A stretch of 64,000 nt of DNA from Lamellibrachia satsuma (Eukaryota; Annelida; Polychaeta; Sabellida; Siboglinidae), in the NCBI GenBank assembly GCA_033239005.1, contig BSQZ01000035.1, positions 2,104,001-2,168,000 on the forward strand, given 5' to 3'. The position numbers were made by a program, and so were the translations under genes. Shown here one piece after another: positions 37,601 through 44,332 of the stretch. Under the pieces are notes generated by a model. That model was not told the origin of the DNA. It ran no database searches and saw nothing but the letters and a program-made list of their open reading frames with translations. Every line of letters begins with the position of its first letter. Positions within the stretch are counted from its first letter, which is position 1.

Positions 37601-37985
37601 AGTAAAATTACAAACATGTTTCTGTCTTATTAAATGCAATTTGGCTGGTAGTGGAATTGTTTAAATTTGTATTTTAGTACCAAGAACATTATATTATTAC
37701 ATGAGCAAAAGATGCATTACCTTTAAATTAAATTGAAATTCACCATTGCTAATTACAGGATGGGCTTTTGTGGCTTTATAAAAGGTGATATTGTTTTTAT
37801 ATCCATTTATATGCATACGTAGTATCACATATGCACGTGTGTGCATGCTTGCGTTCATGCGTGCGTGCGTATCTTATATGAAGACGTTGACACCACTGTG
37901 TCTGTTTCAGTGCCCACTGACATTCAAAAGCAGCATGATCCTGACTCCAAAGAAGGACATCATGCTGGCCGTGGAGAAACGGTAG
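7585..37985 (+). CDS. Cytochrome P450, CYP3/CYP5 clan (thromboxane-A-synthase-like), copy 1, exons 2-14
   Basis: Predicted haem-thiolate monooxygenase of the ER membrane, oxidising lipid or xenobiotic substrates with NADPH-P450 reductase; the substrate cannot be told from sequence. Thirteen exons join in frame without stops: 7585-7681, 8787-8839, 9834-9930, 10078-10194, 11091-11179, 11743-11894, 15016-15140, 15993-16119, 22564-22724, 24549-24637, 25018-25155, 25875-26037, 37911-37985 (1483 nt). Motifs in order: proline hinge 'IPGPRPWP', helix C 'GQWKHVR', I-helix 'AAYDTTS', K-helix 'ETLRMYPP' (ExxR), 'FDPERF', haem loop '[10 protein letters not shown]'. With an 83-nt exon 1 like copy 2's, the product is about 521 aa with the haem Cys near residue 467, close to human CYP5A1 layout. 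Exon 1 is not found here; introns 9 and 13 are swollen by transposons. Expression is untested. Confidence 0.93.
7848..8243. repeat. Inverted-repeat element enclosing an expanded 'catcactccat' tandem array
   Basis: Ends 'atgatggctgagactgttgt' (from 7849) and 'acaacagcggccatcat' (to 8240) are inverted repeats. The inside (about 7870-8215) is a degenerate tandem array of 'catcactccatcgcatcg'-like units. In the paralogous place (58178-58330) the same ends flank only about 60 bp of such sequence. Open frames across this array are periodicity artefacts. Confidence 0.8.
8787..8839 (+). CDS. P450 copy 1 exon 3
   Basis: Acceptor 'gattgattttag', donor 'gtgagt'. Encodes '[18 protein letters not shown]', the helix A region ending in the Y-G-K motif typical of CYP3/CYP5. 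53 nt, phase 0 in and phase 2 out. The copy 2 version is 58946-58998. Confidence 0.92.
9540..9700 (+). pseudogene. LINE 3'-end relic
   Basis: Around 9595-9690 the plus strand encodes '[20 protein letters not shown]', the recurrent C-terminal 'WN.LP..VV.A.T...F' segment of CR1/jockey-type LINE proteins, followed by a stop. No other domain is preserved. It lies in P450 intron 3. Confidence 0.55.
9834..9930 (+). CDS. P450 copy 1 exon 4
   Basis: Acceptor 'ctctgttgcag', donor 'gtgagt'. Encodes '[19 protein letters not shown]' then '[10 protein letters not shown]', the beta-1 strands and helix B, matching the CYP3 pattern of 'DPDMIK' followed by 'F.NR'. Confidence 0.92.
10078..10194 (+). CDS. P450 copy 1 exon 5
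   Basis: 39 codons, phase 0 on both sides. Encodes the B-C loop and helix C with '[20 protein letters not shown]'. The W and R of W-x-x-x-R contact the haem propionate in P450s. Confidence 0.93.
10300..10540 (+). mobile_element. Old SINE copy, same family as 488-4533
   Basis: Plus-strand phrases 'tgaatgagttcttgg', 'tttgaatgaacaggtcttcc', 'gtaaagcactttatgag' and 'atactatgctatataagat' match the reverse complement of the SINE at 488-597/4386-4533 with many substitutions. An old insertion in P450 intron 5. Confidence 0.6.
11091..11179 (+). CDS. P450 copy 1 exon 6
   Basis: Acceptor 'aattttgtag', donor 'gtaggt'. 29 codons plus 2 nt, encoding '[20 protein letters not shown]', helix D. The split Thr codon (AC|A) joins to exon 7. 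Confidence 0.9.
11743..11894 (+). CDS. P450 copy 1 exon 7
   Basis: Acceptor 'gtgccatctag', donor 'gtaggt' after GGC-A. Encodes '[20 protein letters not shown]' (helix E, cf. CYP3 'Y.MDVI....FG') and '[12 protein letters not shown]'. The frame stays open past the donor to 11965, but reading through loses family similarity, and splicing to 15016 restores it. Confidence 0.9.
11895..13782. other. Intron 7, no recognised feature
   Basis: AT-rich intron sequence. I see no coding similarity and no clear transposon ends. Short frames of 60-100 codons here have no recognisable motif. Confidence 0.6.
13783..13989. repeat. Foldback element with 23-bp perfect inverted repeat
   Basis: 'ggaaggcagtgttagttgag' (start of the arm at 13783-13805) reappears exactly inverted at 13967-13989, enclosing about 160 bp of AT-rich DNA. 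MITE-like, but no target duplication is evident and it could be two halves of an older repeat. Confidence 0.7.
14270..14735. repeat. Minisatellite, 33-bp unit, about 14 copies
   Basis: Unit contains 'cccccatacactccccc' and 'aatgggagtggggata'. Variants alternate gtggggata, gtgggaaaa and gaggggata. Because 33 is divisible by three, all frames stay open on both strands, giving spurious 11-residue-periodic frames. Lies in P450 intron 7, about 280 bp before exon 8. Confidence 0.95.
15016..15140 (+). CDS. P450 copy 1 exon 8
   Basis: Acceptor 'tctgtcaaccag', donor 'gtaggt'. Encodes '[20 protein letters not shown]' (first Ile codon split A|TC) and '[18 protein letters not shown]', helices F to G of the CYP3 type. 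The donor bases are also the first bases of a tandem array. Confidence 0.9.
15141..15455. repeat. Tandem/inverted repeat array starting at exon 8 donor
   Basis: Seven or so imperfect units of about 35-45 bp with core 'aggtgacctggcac' and 'tgtgtcacttgtga(c/t)gtct'. The first unit begins at the donor itself ('gtaggtgacctggcactgtg'). One unit near 15218-15250 is inverted ('taccaggtcacctaagacat'). Together with the array at 15560-15992 it makes up most of intron 8. Confidence 0.85.
15560..15992. repeat. Minisatellite, 20-bp unit, about 21 copies of the exon 9 splice acceptor
   Basis: Unit ggtgttctgtaggaccgggt. The last unit is the functional 3' splice site: 'ttctgtag' ends intron 8 and 'gaccgggtgg' is the first ten bases of exon 9. 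About 15 units keep TAG at the splice position and about six have TAT. Two upstream units are irregular (15620-15665). Confidence 0.92.
15993..16119 (+). CDS. P450 copy 1 exon 9
   Basis: Begins 'GAC CGG GTG GAC TTC' = '[10 protein letters not shown]', matching the CYP3 'RVDFLQLM' motif, so the acceptor is the AG at 15991-15992 and exon 8 joins in phase 0. The rest encodes an Ala/Glu/Lys-rich linker like the long H-I insert of CYP5A1. Donor 'gtcaat' after AAA-G is weak but restores frame with exon 10. Confidence 0.88.
16120..16904. other. Intron 9, 5' part, no recognised feature
   Basis: AT-rich unique-looking sequence before the CR1 copy; nothing recognised. Confidence 0.5.
16905..18328 (+). 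mobile_element. CR1-type LINE (family A) copy, 5' part, interrupted by Penelope-like element
   Basis: Matches 47920-49300 of the fuller copy. It has the ORF1 Cys motif ('[17 protein letters not shown]'), the purine-rich repeat region, the esterase-like part with '[12 protein letters not shown]', 'ILPVMG' and '[13 protein letters not shown]', then the endonuclease start '[12 protein letters not shown]'. It retains about 150 bp between the GDS block and 'QLVRTLKQT' that the 47883 copy lacks. It stops at 18328 where a 2.2-kb insertion starts and resumes at 20525 with the same 15 bp. Confidence 0.85.
16917..18030 (+). pseudogene. CR1 ORF1 relic: Cys-rich plus SGNH/GDSL-esterase-like
   Basis: Frames joined by indels encode an N-terminal C-x2-C region, a low-complexity Gly/Lys/Thr/Glu repeat stretch (about 17190-17370), '[12 protein letters not shown]' (block I of SGNH esterases) and '[18 protein letters not shown]', corresponding to the 'DGLHLSGKGA' block V of the intact family. 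CR1-clade ORF1 proteins with such an esterase domain are known; the role is thought to be RNP or lipid association. Broken by several stops. Confidence 0.7.
18513..18993 (+). mobile_element. CR1 (family A) RT fragment nested in Penelope-like element
   Basis: Plus-strand '[18 protein letters not shown]' (the F-A-D-D motif has become F-V-D-D), '[20 protein letters not shown]', '[12 protein letters not shown]'. It ends abruptly at 'gttagacctcattta' where the 3' tail of the oppositely oriented copy begins. Confidence 0.85.
18994..20400 (-). mobile_element. CR1 (family A) 5'-truncated young copy, reverse strand
   Basis: Complete 3' end: the reverse strand reads 'ggcttggatggcaaatcttg' at about 18995-19015. 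19077-19979 is an open 300-codon frame beginning '[20 protein letters not shown]' with the 'FADDTKLF' catalytic motif and thumb through '[10 protein letters not shown]'. 20060-20344 carries the preceding RT part ('[14 protein letters not shown]', '[15 protein letters not shown]'). It differs from the 51-kb copy at only about five of 300 residues. Truncated at the 5' end near 20400. Confidence 0.9.
20525..21700 (+). mobile_element. CR1 (family A) copy continued, internally deleted
   Basis: Resumes the copy broken at 18328: '[20 protein letters not shown]', '[14 protein letters not shown]', then large deletions, an RT C-terminal part ('[12 protein letters not shown]', '[16 protein letters not shown]') and the family 3' tail 'ttgccttggatggcaatctt' near 21660-21690. 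Confidence 0.85.
21712..21886. repeat. SINE-flank duplicate, copy a
   Basis: 'actatcacactttatacctt', 'ttatatagcacggtatccag' and 'cacttcaccccctgtcagac' are repeated at 22318-22490 with few changes. With the preceding CR1 tail this is a direct duplication of roughly 250 bp (21650-21900 and 22245-22500). Confidence 0.8.
21887..22080. repeat. Minisatellite, 28-bp unit, about 7 copies
   Basis: Unit 'tgtatggtttgtcttgtacg' plus 'tgatgtaa'. It begins exactly where the SINE-like segment ends; in the duplicate copy the same place (about 22485-22515) has one unit only. Confidence 0.9.
22081..22300 (+). mobile_element. CR1 (family A) 3'-end fragment
   Basis: Encodes '[20 protein letters not shown]' and the 3' tail 'gataagccaatggcttcctt ... 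gatagcaatcttg'. Belongs to the tandem duplication described at 21712. Confidence 0.85.
22305..22515. repeat. SINE-flank duplicate, copy b
   Basis: Second copy of 21712-21886, ending with a single 'aatgtatggttttgtcttgt' unit, the unexpanded form of the neighbouring minisatellite. Confidence 0.75.
22564..22724 (+). CDS. P450 copy 1 exon 10 (I-helix)
   Basis: Acceptor 'cgttctcttgtag', donor 'gtatgg'. Encodes '[20 protein letters not shown]' then '[20 protein letters not shown]'. The oxygen-activating I-helix motif is A-A-Y-D-T-T; the usual second-position Gly (A-G-x-D/E-T) is Ala here, while the acid and Thr are kept. Joins exon 9 in phase 1 and exon 11 in phase 0. Confidence 0.93.
22840..24140 (+). 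pseudogene. LINE relic (jockey/RTE-like RT)
   Basis: Plus-strand pieces '[19 protein letters not shown]', '[14 protein letters not shown]', '[20 protein letters not shown]', '[14 protein letters not shown]', '[10 protein letters not shown]', then after a deletion '[13 protein letters not shown]' and '[19 protein letters not shown]'. About 13 kinds of indel and stop destroy the frame. A short tandem copy of 'ccattaaactacagaccaat' is at 22978 and 23006. Non-coding 3' region continues to about 24140. In P450 intron 10. Confidence 0.85.
24549..24637 (+). CDS. P450 copy 1 exon 11 (K-helix)
   Basis: Acceptor 'gtgatttgcag', donor 'gtatct'. Encodes '[20 protein letters not shown]' with the invariant E-x-x-R (E-T-L-R) that locks the haem fold, followed by 'YPPAIR'. 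Confidence 0.95.
25018..25155 (+). CDS. P450 copy 1 exon 12
   Basis: Acceptor 'atctttgaag', donor 'gtgagt'. Encodes '[20 protein letters not shown]' and '[20 protein letters not shown]', very like CYP5A1 ('TREA', 'ALHHDPE.WP.PE.F.PERF'). Confidence 0.95.
25317..25667. repeat. Minisatellite, 26-27-bp unit, about 13 copies
   Basis: Unit 'atacatgcagagggacaata' plus five or six C and A. Length varies between 26 and 27 by one C, so frames drift. Lies in P450 intron 12, 160 bp after exon 12. Confidence 0.95.
25875..26037 (+). CDS. P450 copy 1 exon 13 (haem-binding loop)
   Basis: Acceptor 'cattgatcag', donor 'gtctgt' after ACT-CAG. Encodes '[20 protein letters not shown]' and '[17 protein letters not shown]'. 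The thiolate ligand Cys codon is 25945-25947. The consensus FxxGxRxCxG has His (P-H-S-C) where most P450s have Arg. If the donor failed, the frame would continue to 26160. Confidence 0.95.
26038..27056. other. Intron 13, 5' part, nothing recognised
   Basis: AT-rich intron sequence with no coding similarity or clear transposon ends that I can identify. Confidence 0.5.
27057..27101 (+). CDS. Possible small first exon of an unidentified nested gene
   Basis: ATG in good context ('aacaacATGG') opens '[15 protein letters not shown]' and runs into a strong donor 'gtacgt'. No downstream exon can be joined with confidence; the broken exons at 29943-30965 are one candidate. It could equally be chance sequence. 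I do not recognise the product. Confidence 0.2.
27311..27404. repeat. Palindromic MITE-like element, 94 bp
   Basis: 'ccacgggcaactgaatcaac' through 27350 and its inverse through 27404 ('gttgattcagttgcccgtgg') form a near-perfect hairpin with a short AT loop. It is flanked by imperfect direct repeats 'gaccaactcagccagacaga' (27279) and 'gaccaactaaggacagaa' (27409). Confidence 0.85.
27578..27960. repeat. Minisatellite, 27-bp unit, about 14 copies
   Basis: Unit 'cactgggtggagcagtatga' plus 'cagcaaa'. One unit is 26 bp (near 27900). The period gives long open frames on both strands (repeating 'WVEQYDSKH' or 'CCHTAPPSV'), not considered genes. Degenerate partial units follow to about 28040. Confidence 0.95.
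28690..29890 (-). mobile_element. CR1 (family A) copy, reverse strand, partly deleted
   Basis: 3' tail at about 28695-28755 ('caagattgcaatccaaggca'), then the RT thumb '[20 protein letters not shown]', a decayed catalytic area near 29110-29190, '[16 protein letters not shown]' near 29400 and '[20 protein letters not shown]' near 29820. It has deletions, stops and a small tandem duplication ('acctttctaataattt') at 29570-29605. In P450 intron 13. Confidence 0.85.
29943..31145 (+). pseudogene. Broken spliced gene relic resembling a THAP-associated transposase-like family
   Basis: Three pieces with splice-like borders. 29943-30008 encodes '[20 protein letters not shown]' and joins through AG|C to 30289-30386 giving 'FSFPVYQA' stop '[15 protein letters not shown]'; about 30869-31050 encodes '[14 protein letters not shown]' stop '[14 protein letters not shown]', then in another frame '[10 protein letters not shown]'. 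From memory, this order (LE.FH, Y.AK...F.Y..Y..R..LAAIDYN.H, NK...W, Y.YI..L, .IAPTIA) is the C-terminal half of a protein family found with THAP domains. In-frame stops at 30308 and 30928 make it a pseudogene. Family assignment needs a search. Confidence 0.45.
31146..32190. other. Intron 13, middle, nothing recognised
   Basis: Short frames (for example 31413-31688) have no recognisable motif; no transposon ends seen. Confidence 0.4.
32193..32760. repeat. Tandem duplication of about 230 bp grading into a 25-bp minisatellite
   Basis: 32193-32423 and 32424-32640 are direct copies sharing 'tgtacatttggattcaaaat', 'gagattctggaga' and 'ccactgccaaagtggtagac'. Each ends with a 'gtcacctacacgacacagag' motif, which is itself repeated about five times at 25-bp spacing from 32632 to 32757. 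Confidence 0.85.
33060..33760 (+). pseudogene. LINE RT relic (different family)
   Basis: '[20 protein letters not shown]' around 33280-33340, '[20 protein letters not shown]' at 33450-33510, '[20 protein letters not shown]' at 33560-33620 and 'MHDIRYN' near 33665. The Y-A-D-D catalytic pair is present but flanking frames are broken. No ends identified. Confidence 0.8.
34738..36357 (+). mobile_element. CR1 (family A) copy, 5'-truncated, internally deleted
   Basis: Starts at the endonuclease end ('[14 protein letters not shown]'), continues through '[17 protein letters not shown]', skips most of the RT palm, and ends with the thumb '[20 protein letters not shown]' and C-terminus '[18 protein letters not shown]', then the usual 3' tail near 36290-36357. 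A 36-nt foreign insertion is at 35778-35813. Confidence 0.88.
37911..37985 (+). CDS. P450 copy 1 exon 14 (terminal)
   Basis: Acceptor 'gtctgtttcag'. Phase 0; encodes '[20 protein letters not shown]' 'VEKR' then TAG at 37983-37985. It aligns with the P450 beta-4 C-terminus (CYP3: 'IPLKL......P.K.VVLKVE.R'). It is separated from exon 13 by an 11.9-kb intron. Confidence 0.92.
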   Translation, partial: CPLTFKSSMILTPKKDIMLAVEKR

Positions 37986-39060
37986 AGTGCTATAGGAAGT
38001 CAACATACCATGATGGTAGTGATTGGGTGTCAACACTGTCAAGAGAAGACGTGGGGTAGTGCAACATGGAAAGATGCTTCTTTGGATTAATGAATGCCAG
38101 TGTGCAAAAGTAGTTGTAAATACACCTTTAAGGTTGCTTTTTATTCAGCTTTATCCATATGTTCGCAGTTGGTAAGTTCAGAAAGTCTGAAAGAGCATGC
38201 CCTGAGACAACTGGTGTGAACTGTGATGTCACATTTATGGCTCCACTCTCCCAGTGCTATTTAGTATGTGTAATTGTGTATACTTGTTAGTGCCCTGCGC
38301 GGGCCTAGAATTTGATCCCAAACCCGGCCCGCAATTAGCAGTTAGAGCCCAGGCCCGGCCCAGGCCCGCAATAATTTTTTAAGCCCGGCCCGGCCCAGGC
38401 CCGCAAACTAGAATTTGGCTTATGGTTAGGGTACGAGATTTGTTTATCTATCCCTGACTTAACCCTTATGCAAGCCATAACCCCAATTTATATTGTTAAT
38501 TGAATTAGGTCAACTTAGTTAACATAATTTAATATGATATTTCAATTAAATGTCACCCACTGGCACCGACACCCAGTGGCATTTCCAGCAGTAGAAGCAC
38601 CTGCTTCTCATGTGATATTCCAGGTATTGATGACACTACCATTCTATGCTGCTGCGATCTGTCTTTCAGAACAGAAACTACATTATAGACTAGAATGCAA
38701 AGGAAGCCTTAGTTTATTTTAGTAAATATAAGACCTGACCACTTAATCCAGTCACTTTCAAGTTTCAGTATATAGTACTATGACAAACCTACTAAAGCTA
38801 TTTTGCATTGTAGCACAGTATATATAATTTACACAGGGATTGTGATATTTGGAATGTCTATGAAGGATCTTAAATCTCATACATTGTGTAGTATGTAGGT
38901 TAGTTTCCCTTATTTCTATTGTTTCCGTTTTATGTGTCGTTCTCCTGATATGGCTCTTTCCCCCATTTCTATTCTTCTAAGTTTCCATGTCCCTGAAATT
39001 ACAAAACAAATTAGTTCTTAGTTTAATTCTTTTAATGCAAATTGTAGATGGTAAATGTTT
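37986..39060. other. P450 copy 1 3' flank; GC-rich patch at 38290-38410
   Basis: Presumed 3' UTR and downstream DNA. No unambiguous AATAAA close to the stop. 38290-38410 has a local series of 'cccggcccaggcccgc' repeats, unlike its AT-rich surroundings. Confidence 0.5.
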
Positions 39061-39064
39061 TCAG

Positions 39065-39560
39065 GTAATTGGAAGAAGGGGAATGTATTCAGGTAAATCA
39101 AAGAAAGGGAATGTATTCAGGTAAATCAAAGAAAGAGAATGTGTTCAGGTAAATGGAAGAAACGGAATGTATTCAGGTAGAAGGTAATTTGTTCAGGTAA
39201 ATGGAAGAAGGGGAATGTATTCAGGTAAATGGAAGAAGGGGAATGTATTCAGATAGATGGAAGATGGGGAATGTATTCAGGTAGATGGAAGATGAGGAAC
39301 ATATTCAGGTAAACGGAAAAAGGGGAATGTATTCAGGTATATGGACGAAGGGGAATGTATTCAGGTAAATGGAATAAGGGGAATGTATTCAGGTAAATCG
39401 AAGAAATGGAGTGTATTCAGGTAGATGGAAGATGGGGAATGTATTCAAGTAGATGGAAGAAAGGGATTGTATTCAGGTAGATGGAAGAAAGGGATTGTAT
39501 TCAGGTAGATGGAAGATGGGGAATGCATTCAGGTAGATGGAGGATGTGGAATGTATTCAG
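39065..39560. repeat. Minisatellite, about 28-bp unit, about 17 copies
   Basis: Unit 'attcaggtaaatggaagaag' plus 'gggaatgt', with many variants (aaatcaaagaaa, agatggaagatg). Intergenic, between P450 copy 1 and the L2 copy. Confidence 0.92.
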
Positions 39561-39758
39561 ATAGATAGTCGAAAGGTAACCTTGAGGTATTTAGAAGAAC
39601 CTGGACAGTTTGCTTCCTTCCACAAAGTTATTGTTATATTTATATTAGAATACAGCCATATTGTTAACACTATAACTATGGCATTATGCTGCTTTTGTAT
39701 CAATGTGAGTCTGTAAATATGTGTAATTAACGTCTATAATATTTATATGGAGCATTGT

Positions 39759-42030
39759 TACACATTTCTACTTGCACTAACATTAAAGCAATATTCCCTA
39801 CTGATGGTTTATCAGATCACCTTTGTGTCATTATCGATTTGTGGTTGCAAGTTGGTTCAAGATCTAGAAAAAAAATGATCACATTTCGACCAATAAATAA
39901 AATTAACATAAATACCCTTCATGAGGATCTAGCAAATTCTGATCTTTTGATCAAACCTAAATCTATACTATGCGAGCTTTTTAATCAGTACAATGAAACA
40001 TTAAGTAAACTTCTGGATAAACATGCTCCGAAACAAACCAAAAGTGTACAAGTTCGCCCTCCATCACCATGGATGTCTAATGATATAATTGTAGCAAAAC
40101 GTCGTCGTCGATATCTTGAAAGAATTTGGCGACGAACTCGTTCTCCAATTGATCGATCCCGTTATACTAAACAGCTACATATATGTAATCACATGATGTC
40201 AAAAGCAAAGTCTGATTACTATACACATTTTATCACAACAAATTCTGAAAACCCTCGGCAGATGTGGAAATCTGTTAACAAAATTCTACATCGGCAGAAA
40301 TTAAAAGCACTGCCTGAACATTCTTCATTGGATACATTGTGTAGTTCTTTTTCAAAATACTTTACAGATAAGATTGCTCGTATTCGATCAAATTTTGTCA
40401 TTAATAATAATGACTATGATTTCCCTGAACCGCCACTTTCTGAAAAAACACTACAGAGTTTCACACCTGCAACTACTAATGAAGTTCTCATCATTATTAA
40501 AAAATATCCTAACAAATCGTGTGATCTTGACCCATTTCCAACACTTCTACTAAAAAGCTGTATCGATCAACTCATCTTTCCCATTACTACTATCATAAAC
40601 CTTTCAATGCAGAGTAGAATTGTTCCACAGGATTTCAAACAAGCTCTTGTAAATCCTCTTATTAAAAAACAAACTTTGTGCAAAGATGACCTAAGGAATT
40701 ATCGCCCTATCTCTAATCTCAGTTTTCTGTCAAAATATTGGAAAAAGTAGTTGCTAATCGCCTTCATGAACATATTTACAACCATCACTTATCAAATGAT
40801 CTACAGTCTGCATATAAACGATTCCATTCTACTGAAACAGCTCTTCCCAAGATACACAATGATATAGTTGATAACATGGACAATGGCAAAGTCACAGCAC
40901 TCACTTTACTTGATCTCTCAGCTGCTTTCGATACAATTGATCATTCAATCCTTTTACAACGCCTCCATAGATATTTTGGAATTTCTGGCCCAGCTCTTCG
41001 GTGGTTCAAATCATTTTTATCACACAGATATCAAAGTATTAACATATCTGGCACATTATCTAGCCCACAACATCTACCATTTGGAGTGCCACAAGGATCC
41101 GTCCTTGGCCCTGTTCTGTTCAGCTTATATACTACATCGCTCAGCCAAGTTATTGCTAATCGTAATCTCAGTCATCACCTTTATGCTGATGACACACAGG
41201 TTTACATATCACTTTCACAATCAAATGTACAAGAATCTCTTTCGACTTTTAGTGATTGCCTTACTGATATCTTGTCGTGGATGGAATCAAGTAAGCTAAA
41301 GCTTAATCCAGATAAAACAGACCTTATTATTATTGGCACTAAACAACAACGAAATAAAGTCATCAACCATTTTCCTGTTAAACTGCTTGGCAGTGATACA
41401 TTCCCATCAGATACTGTTCGTAATCTAGGTGTCATCTTTGACATTGATTTCAACTTTCGCCAGCATATCTCTCAAGTATGTAAATCCTGTTTCTATCATA
41501 TTCGTGATCTTCGTCGAATTCGGCGTCACATATCTATATCTACTGCTAAAACAATATCAACGGCACTAATTAGCAGCCGTCTTGACTATTGCAATTCACT
41601 ACTAAACAACATTGTTAAAAGAGACTTGGCTAAACTCCAACGAGTACAAAATTGTCTGGCACGTGTGGTTCTCAGGGCGCCTCGGTTTTCACCGTCACTA
41701 CCACTACTTAAACAGTTACACTGGCTTCCAGTTTCTTATCGAATTAATTTTAAGCTGTCCACTCTTGCATATCATGCTCTATCTACACAACAACCATTCT
41801 ACTTGGCTAGTCTCCTGCATCTTTCAAATATCCCTAGGCAGCTAAGATCACCAGTTTCACAACAACTTATTGTACCTAAAACAAAACTTAACTTGGGTAA
41901 ACGTGCTTTCTCTGTCGCTGCGCCTAGGGTCTGGAATGAACTCCCTATCGCTTTGAAAACATCCGAAACTATTGCTATTTTCCGAAAAAAACTCAAGACA
42001 TATCTATTCCAAATTGCATTCCCACCATAA
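39759..42030 (+). pseudogene. L2 reverse transcriptase, one frameshift from open
   Basis: Frame 1 runs to 40750 with 'NYRPISNLSFLSKYWKK' and stop; frame 2 (from 40738) continues 'MEKVVANRLHEHIYNHHLSN', 'HSTETALPKI', 'LDLSAAFDTIDHSILLQRL', '[20 protein letters not shown]', 'HHLYADDTQVYI', 'SRLDYCNSLLNN', 'LQRVQNCLARVV', 'VWNELPIALK'. The break fits loss of one A in the AAAA run near 40735. All RT blocks are present, catalytic Y-A-D-D included, but the endonuclease is missing because of 5' truncation. Confidence 0.92.
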
Positions 42031-42181
42031 ATGTTCGGTTGTCCCTCGTTTCTGATACTGACTTTTGCGCGTCCTTGTTTACGATTACGCCTACTGATTC
42101 TGTTTTGTTGCGCCTCTGAGCTCAGGTTCCTGAGGATATAGGCGCCATAGAAGTCAATTATTATTATTATTATTATTATAA
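39759..42181 (+). mobile_element. L2-type LINE, 5'-truncated, young
   Basis: Bounded by AGCATTGT at 39751-39758 and 42182-42189, an exact 8-bp target duplication. It begins in the last part of the endonuclease ('TDGLSDHLCVIIDL') and ends with a GC-rich stem (42110-42145) and (ATT)n tail. Coding is open over almost its full length apart from one frameshift at about 40735. Confidence 0.92.
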
Positions 42182-42751
42182 AGCATTGTCAGAGAAACCT
42201 TGAAGATGGCAGTGGTCTGCTGTGTATAAACTTCACAAGCTTTATTATATCTAAGGTGTTAAGGCATTAGTTACGAAAATGTAGAACTGTATTTAGTTTA
42301 TTGGTACAGCGTATATTCTAGTACTATCTTTCTTGGACATAACATGTAATACATGTTTTGACACAACAAGACAAATGGTGTCCCTGTAGTTTAACGTGCA
42401 CAATTGTAGCAGCATACCAGTCACAGCTAATAACATTTTGAATTGCTACATTAAATAAAATGATTTAATTTAATAGATATTTCAGCACAAAGAACCAAAT
42501 TGTTTGAGTCACATTTAAATATAAGATTTAAACATTTGTAAGTTCTCATATAATAAATGCATTTTGACATACATTGCCTTGTGTCTACCGTATGCAACCT
42601 AGCACATCAACATCGTGGCACCGTTACCGAACTCTAGACACCTAACATAAATGGGTATGAAAAGTGAGTGTTTGAACCGATACTTATTTGGTAGCGCACT
42701 AGACTACCCGGGCCATAGAAAGTAGTGCTAAGTGACAGATCAGTTGGCAAA

Positions 42752-43424
42752 ATGGGGGAAAATCATTTCAACCGCCGCCAATACTTGACATTCATGGCCC
42801 GAATTTGGTGGAATCGTTCAAGAGATGGAAGAGAGAATTTTAAGTGTACATGGCTGCGGAAAAGACAAAAAGCCAGCAAACACCCAGACGGCAGTAGTCC
42901 GCAACTGTGCAGGAGCACCGTTTATTAGAATACATGATTAGTTCACCTGGGAAAACGACGGAGACAAGTTACTGGCAATACTGCCTACTAATTACGGTTA
43001 TGGAAAAATTAGAGGGATATTATTCCCCAAAGGAAATGTGAATTCTTTCCGATTTTGGAATGCAGAGTGGAGGGAGCCATTTCATATTTTCTTAACAGAA
43101 TTGCGTGCCATGGCAGAATTATGAGGATGAGAGATACAGTTGTTTTTTTGACACGAGGTATACTGCAATAATTGCTCCTTTGTGAAAGCAAACTGTCTCT
43201 TGTTTGAAACGACACAAAAGCAAGTCGATGAAATGAATCTGGAACGACAGATCGAGAAAGTTCGCAGCAGCAAACCGCCCAAAACAACATCGCCTCAAGA
43301 CGGGAATACAAGCATTGCAGTTATTCGCATGAATCGAGCAGACTATGATACCCAAACTGGCAGAAAACATGCTCGTATTGTCATGATGTCAATCATTTCA
43401 AATCAAAATGCCGAAAGCGAGTGA
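42752..43424 (+). pseudogene. Gypsy gag-like region
   Basis: Two short frames upstream of the protease ('MGENHFNRRQYLTFMARIWW' and, from 43182, 'MNLERQIEKVRSSKPPKTTS'). Position, not motif, suggests gag; no zinc knuckle is intact. Confidence 0.4.
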
Positions 43425-43786
43425 GTTGCATGAATAGTAAAGACGACATGAAAGGCGACGACGATTGGTTGCAAGGGTTAACATTTGGAGCAAATGGTCA
43501 CACAGTTCAACAGCGAATCACAGCGATGATGCAGGTCAATAACTGCGACGTTCGTTTCCAGCTGGATACCGGAGCAGACATAAACACAATCAACCAAAGA
43601 TTTGTATACAAAGAACAAGTGCGAAAAACAAACGAGAAGTTAGTGATGTGGAACAGCACAAAAATGACCCCGAAAGGCATCACTAGACTGCCGACTACGA
43701 ATCTGAAAACTGGTAACCCAGAAGATGTTGATTTCGTCGTTGCGGAAAACGGTCTCACGTGTCTCATCGGATCAGCTACGACATAA
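43421..43786 (+). pseudogene. Gypsy aspartic protease domain
   Basis: 'VNNCDVRFQLDTGADINTIN' carries the D-T-G-A active-site triad of retropepsin-like proteases, followed by 'FVVAENGLTCLIGSATT' where the usual 'LIG' flap-end motif stands. A stop separates it from RT. Confidence 0.85.
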
Positions 43787-43844
43787 GCCATGGGGTTGAT
43801 GAGCCGAACTAGACATTCTAGCAAAACGAAGTGCTCTGATCCCT

Positions 43845-44300
43845 GTCGAAGAACCAACGCAATGGATGAGGAGCCAAATGGCGGTTGTACGTGAGCAGAA
43901 CGACAAGTTGAGACTAAGCATCGATCCACAGCCACTGGATGAAGCACTCATGAGAGAACATTACAAGTTGACAACATTTGATGACGTGTTACCAACCATG
44001 AACAATGCCAAGATGTTCAGCAAGCTGGGTGTGCAGGAAGCATTCAGGCATGTGGAACTTGATGCAGCTTCTAGCCTGCTAACGACGATGATCAGATACT
44101 GATTGGCCAGATTACCTTTCGGCCTCAACATGAGCAGCGAGGCATTTCAGAAGAAGCTAAACGTGTCACTTGAAGGCATAGCTGGTGTGATCTGCGTCGC
44201 CAATGACACCATTGTGACTGGATGCGGAGCCACACAGATATTGGCTGAGAGTGACCGTGATGACAACAGGAGCGATGCACAGAGAGGAACATTAAACTAA
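43845..44300 (+). pseudogene. Gypsy reverse transcriptase, broken
   Basis: 'WMRSQMAVVREQNDKLRLSI' 'DPQPLDEALMREHY', 'MFSKLGVQEAFRHVELDAAS', then after a TGA at 44100 'ARLPFGLNMSSEAFQKKLN' and 'VICVANDTIVTG'. Family consensus has D in 'FSKLD' (here G) and DD in the catalytic turn (here N-D), so two catalytic Asp positions are lost besides the stop. Confidence 0.85.
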
Positions 44301-44332
44301 ACACTGCGAAGTCAGAGTACAAGCGAGACAAT

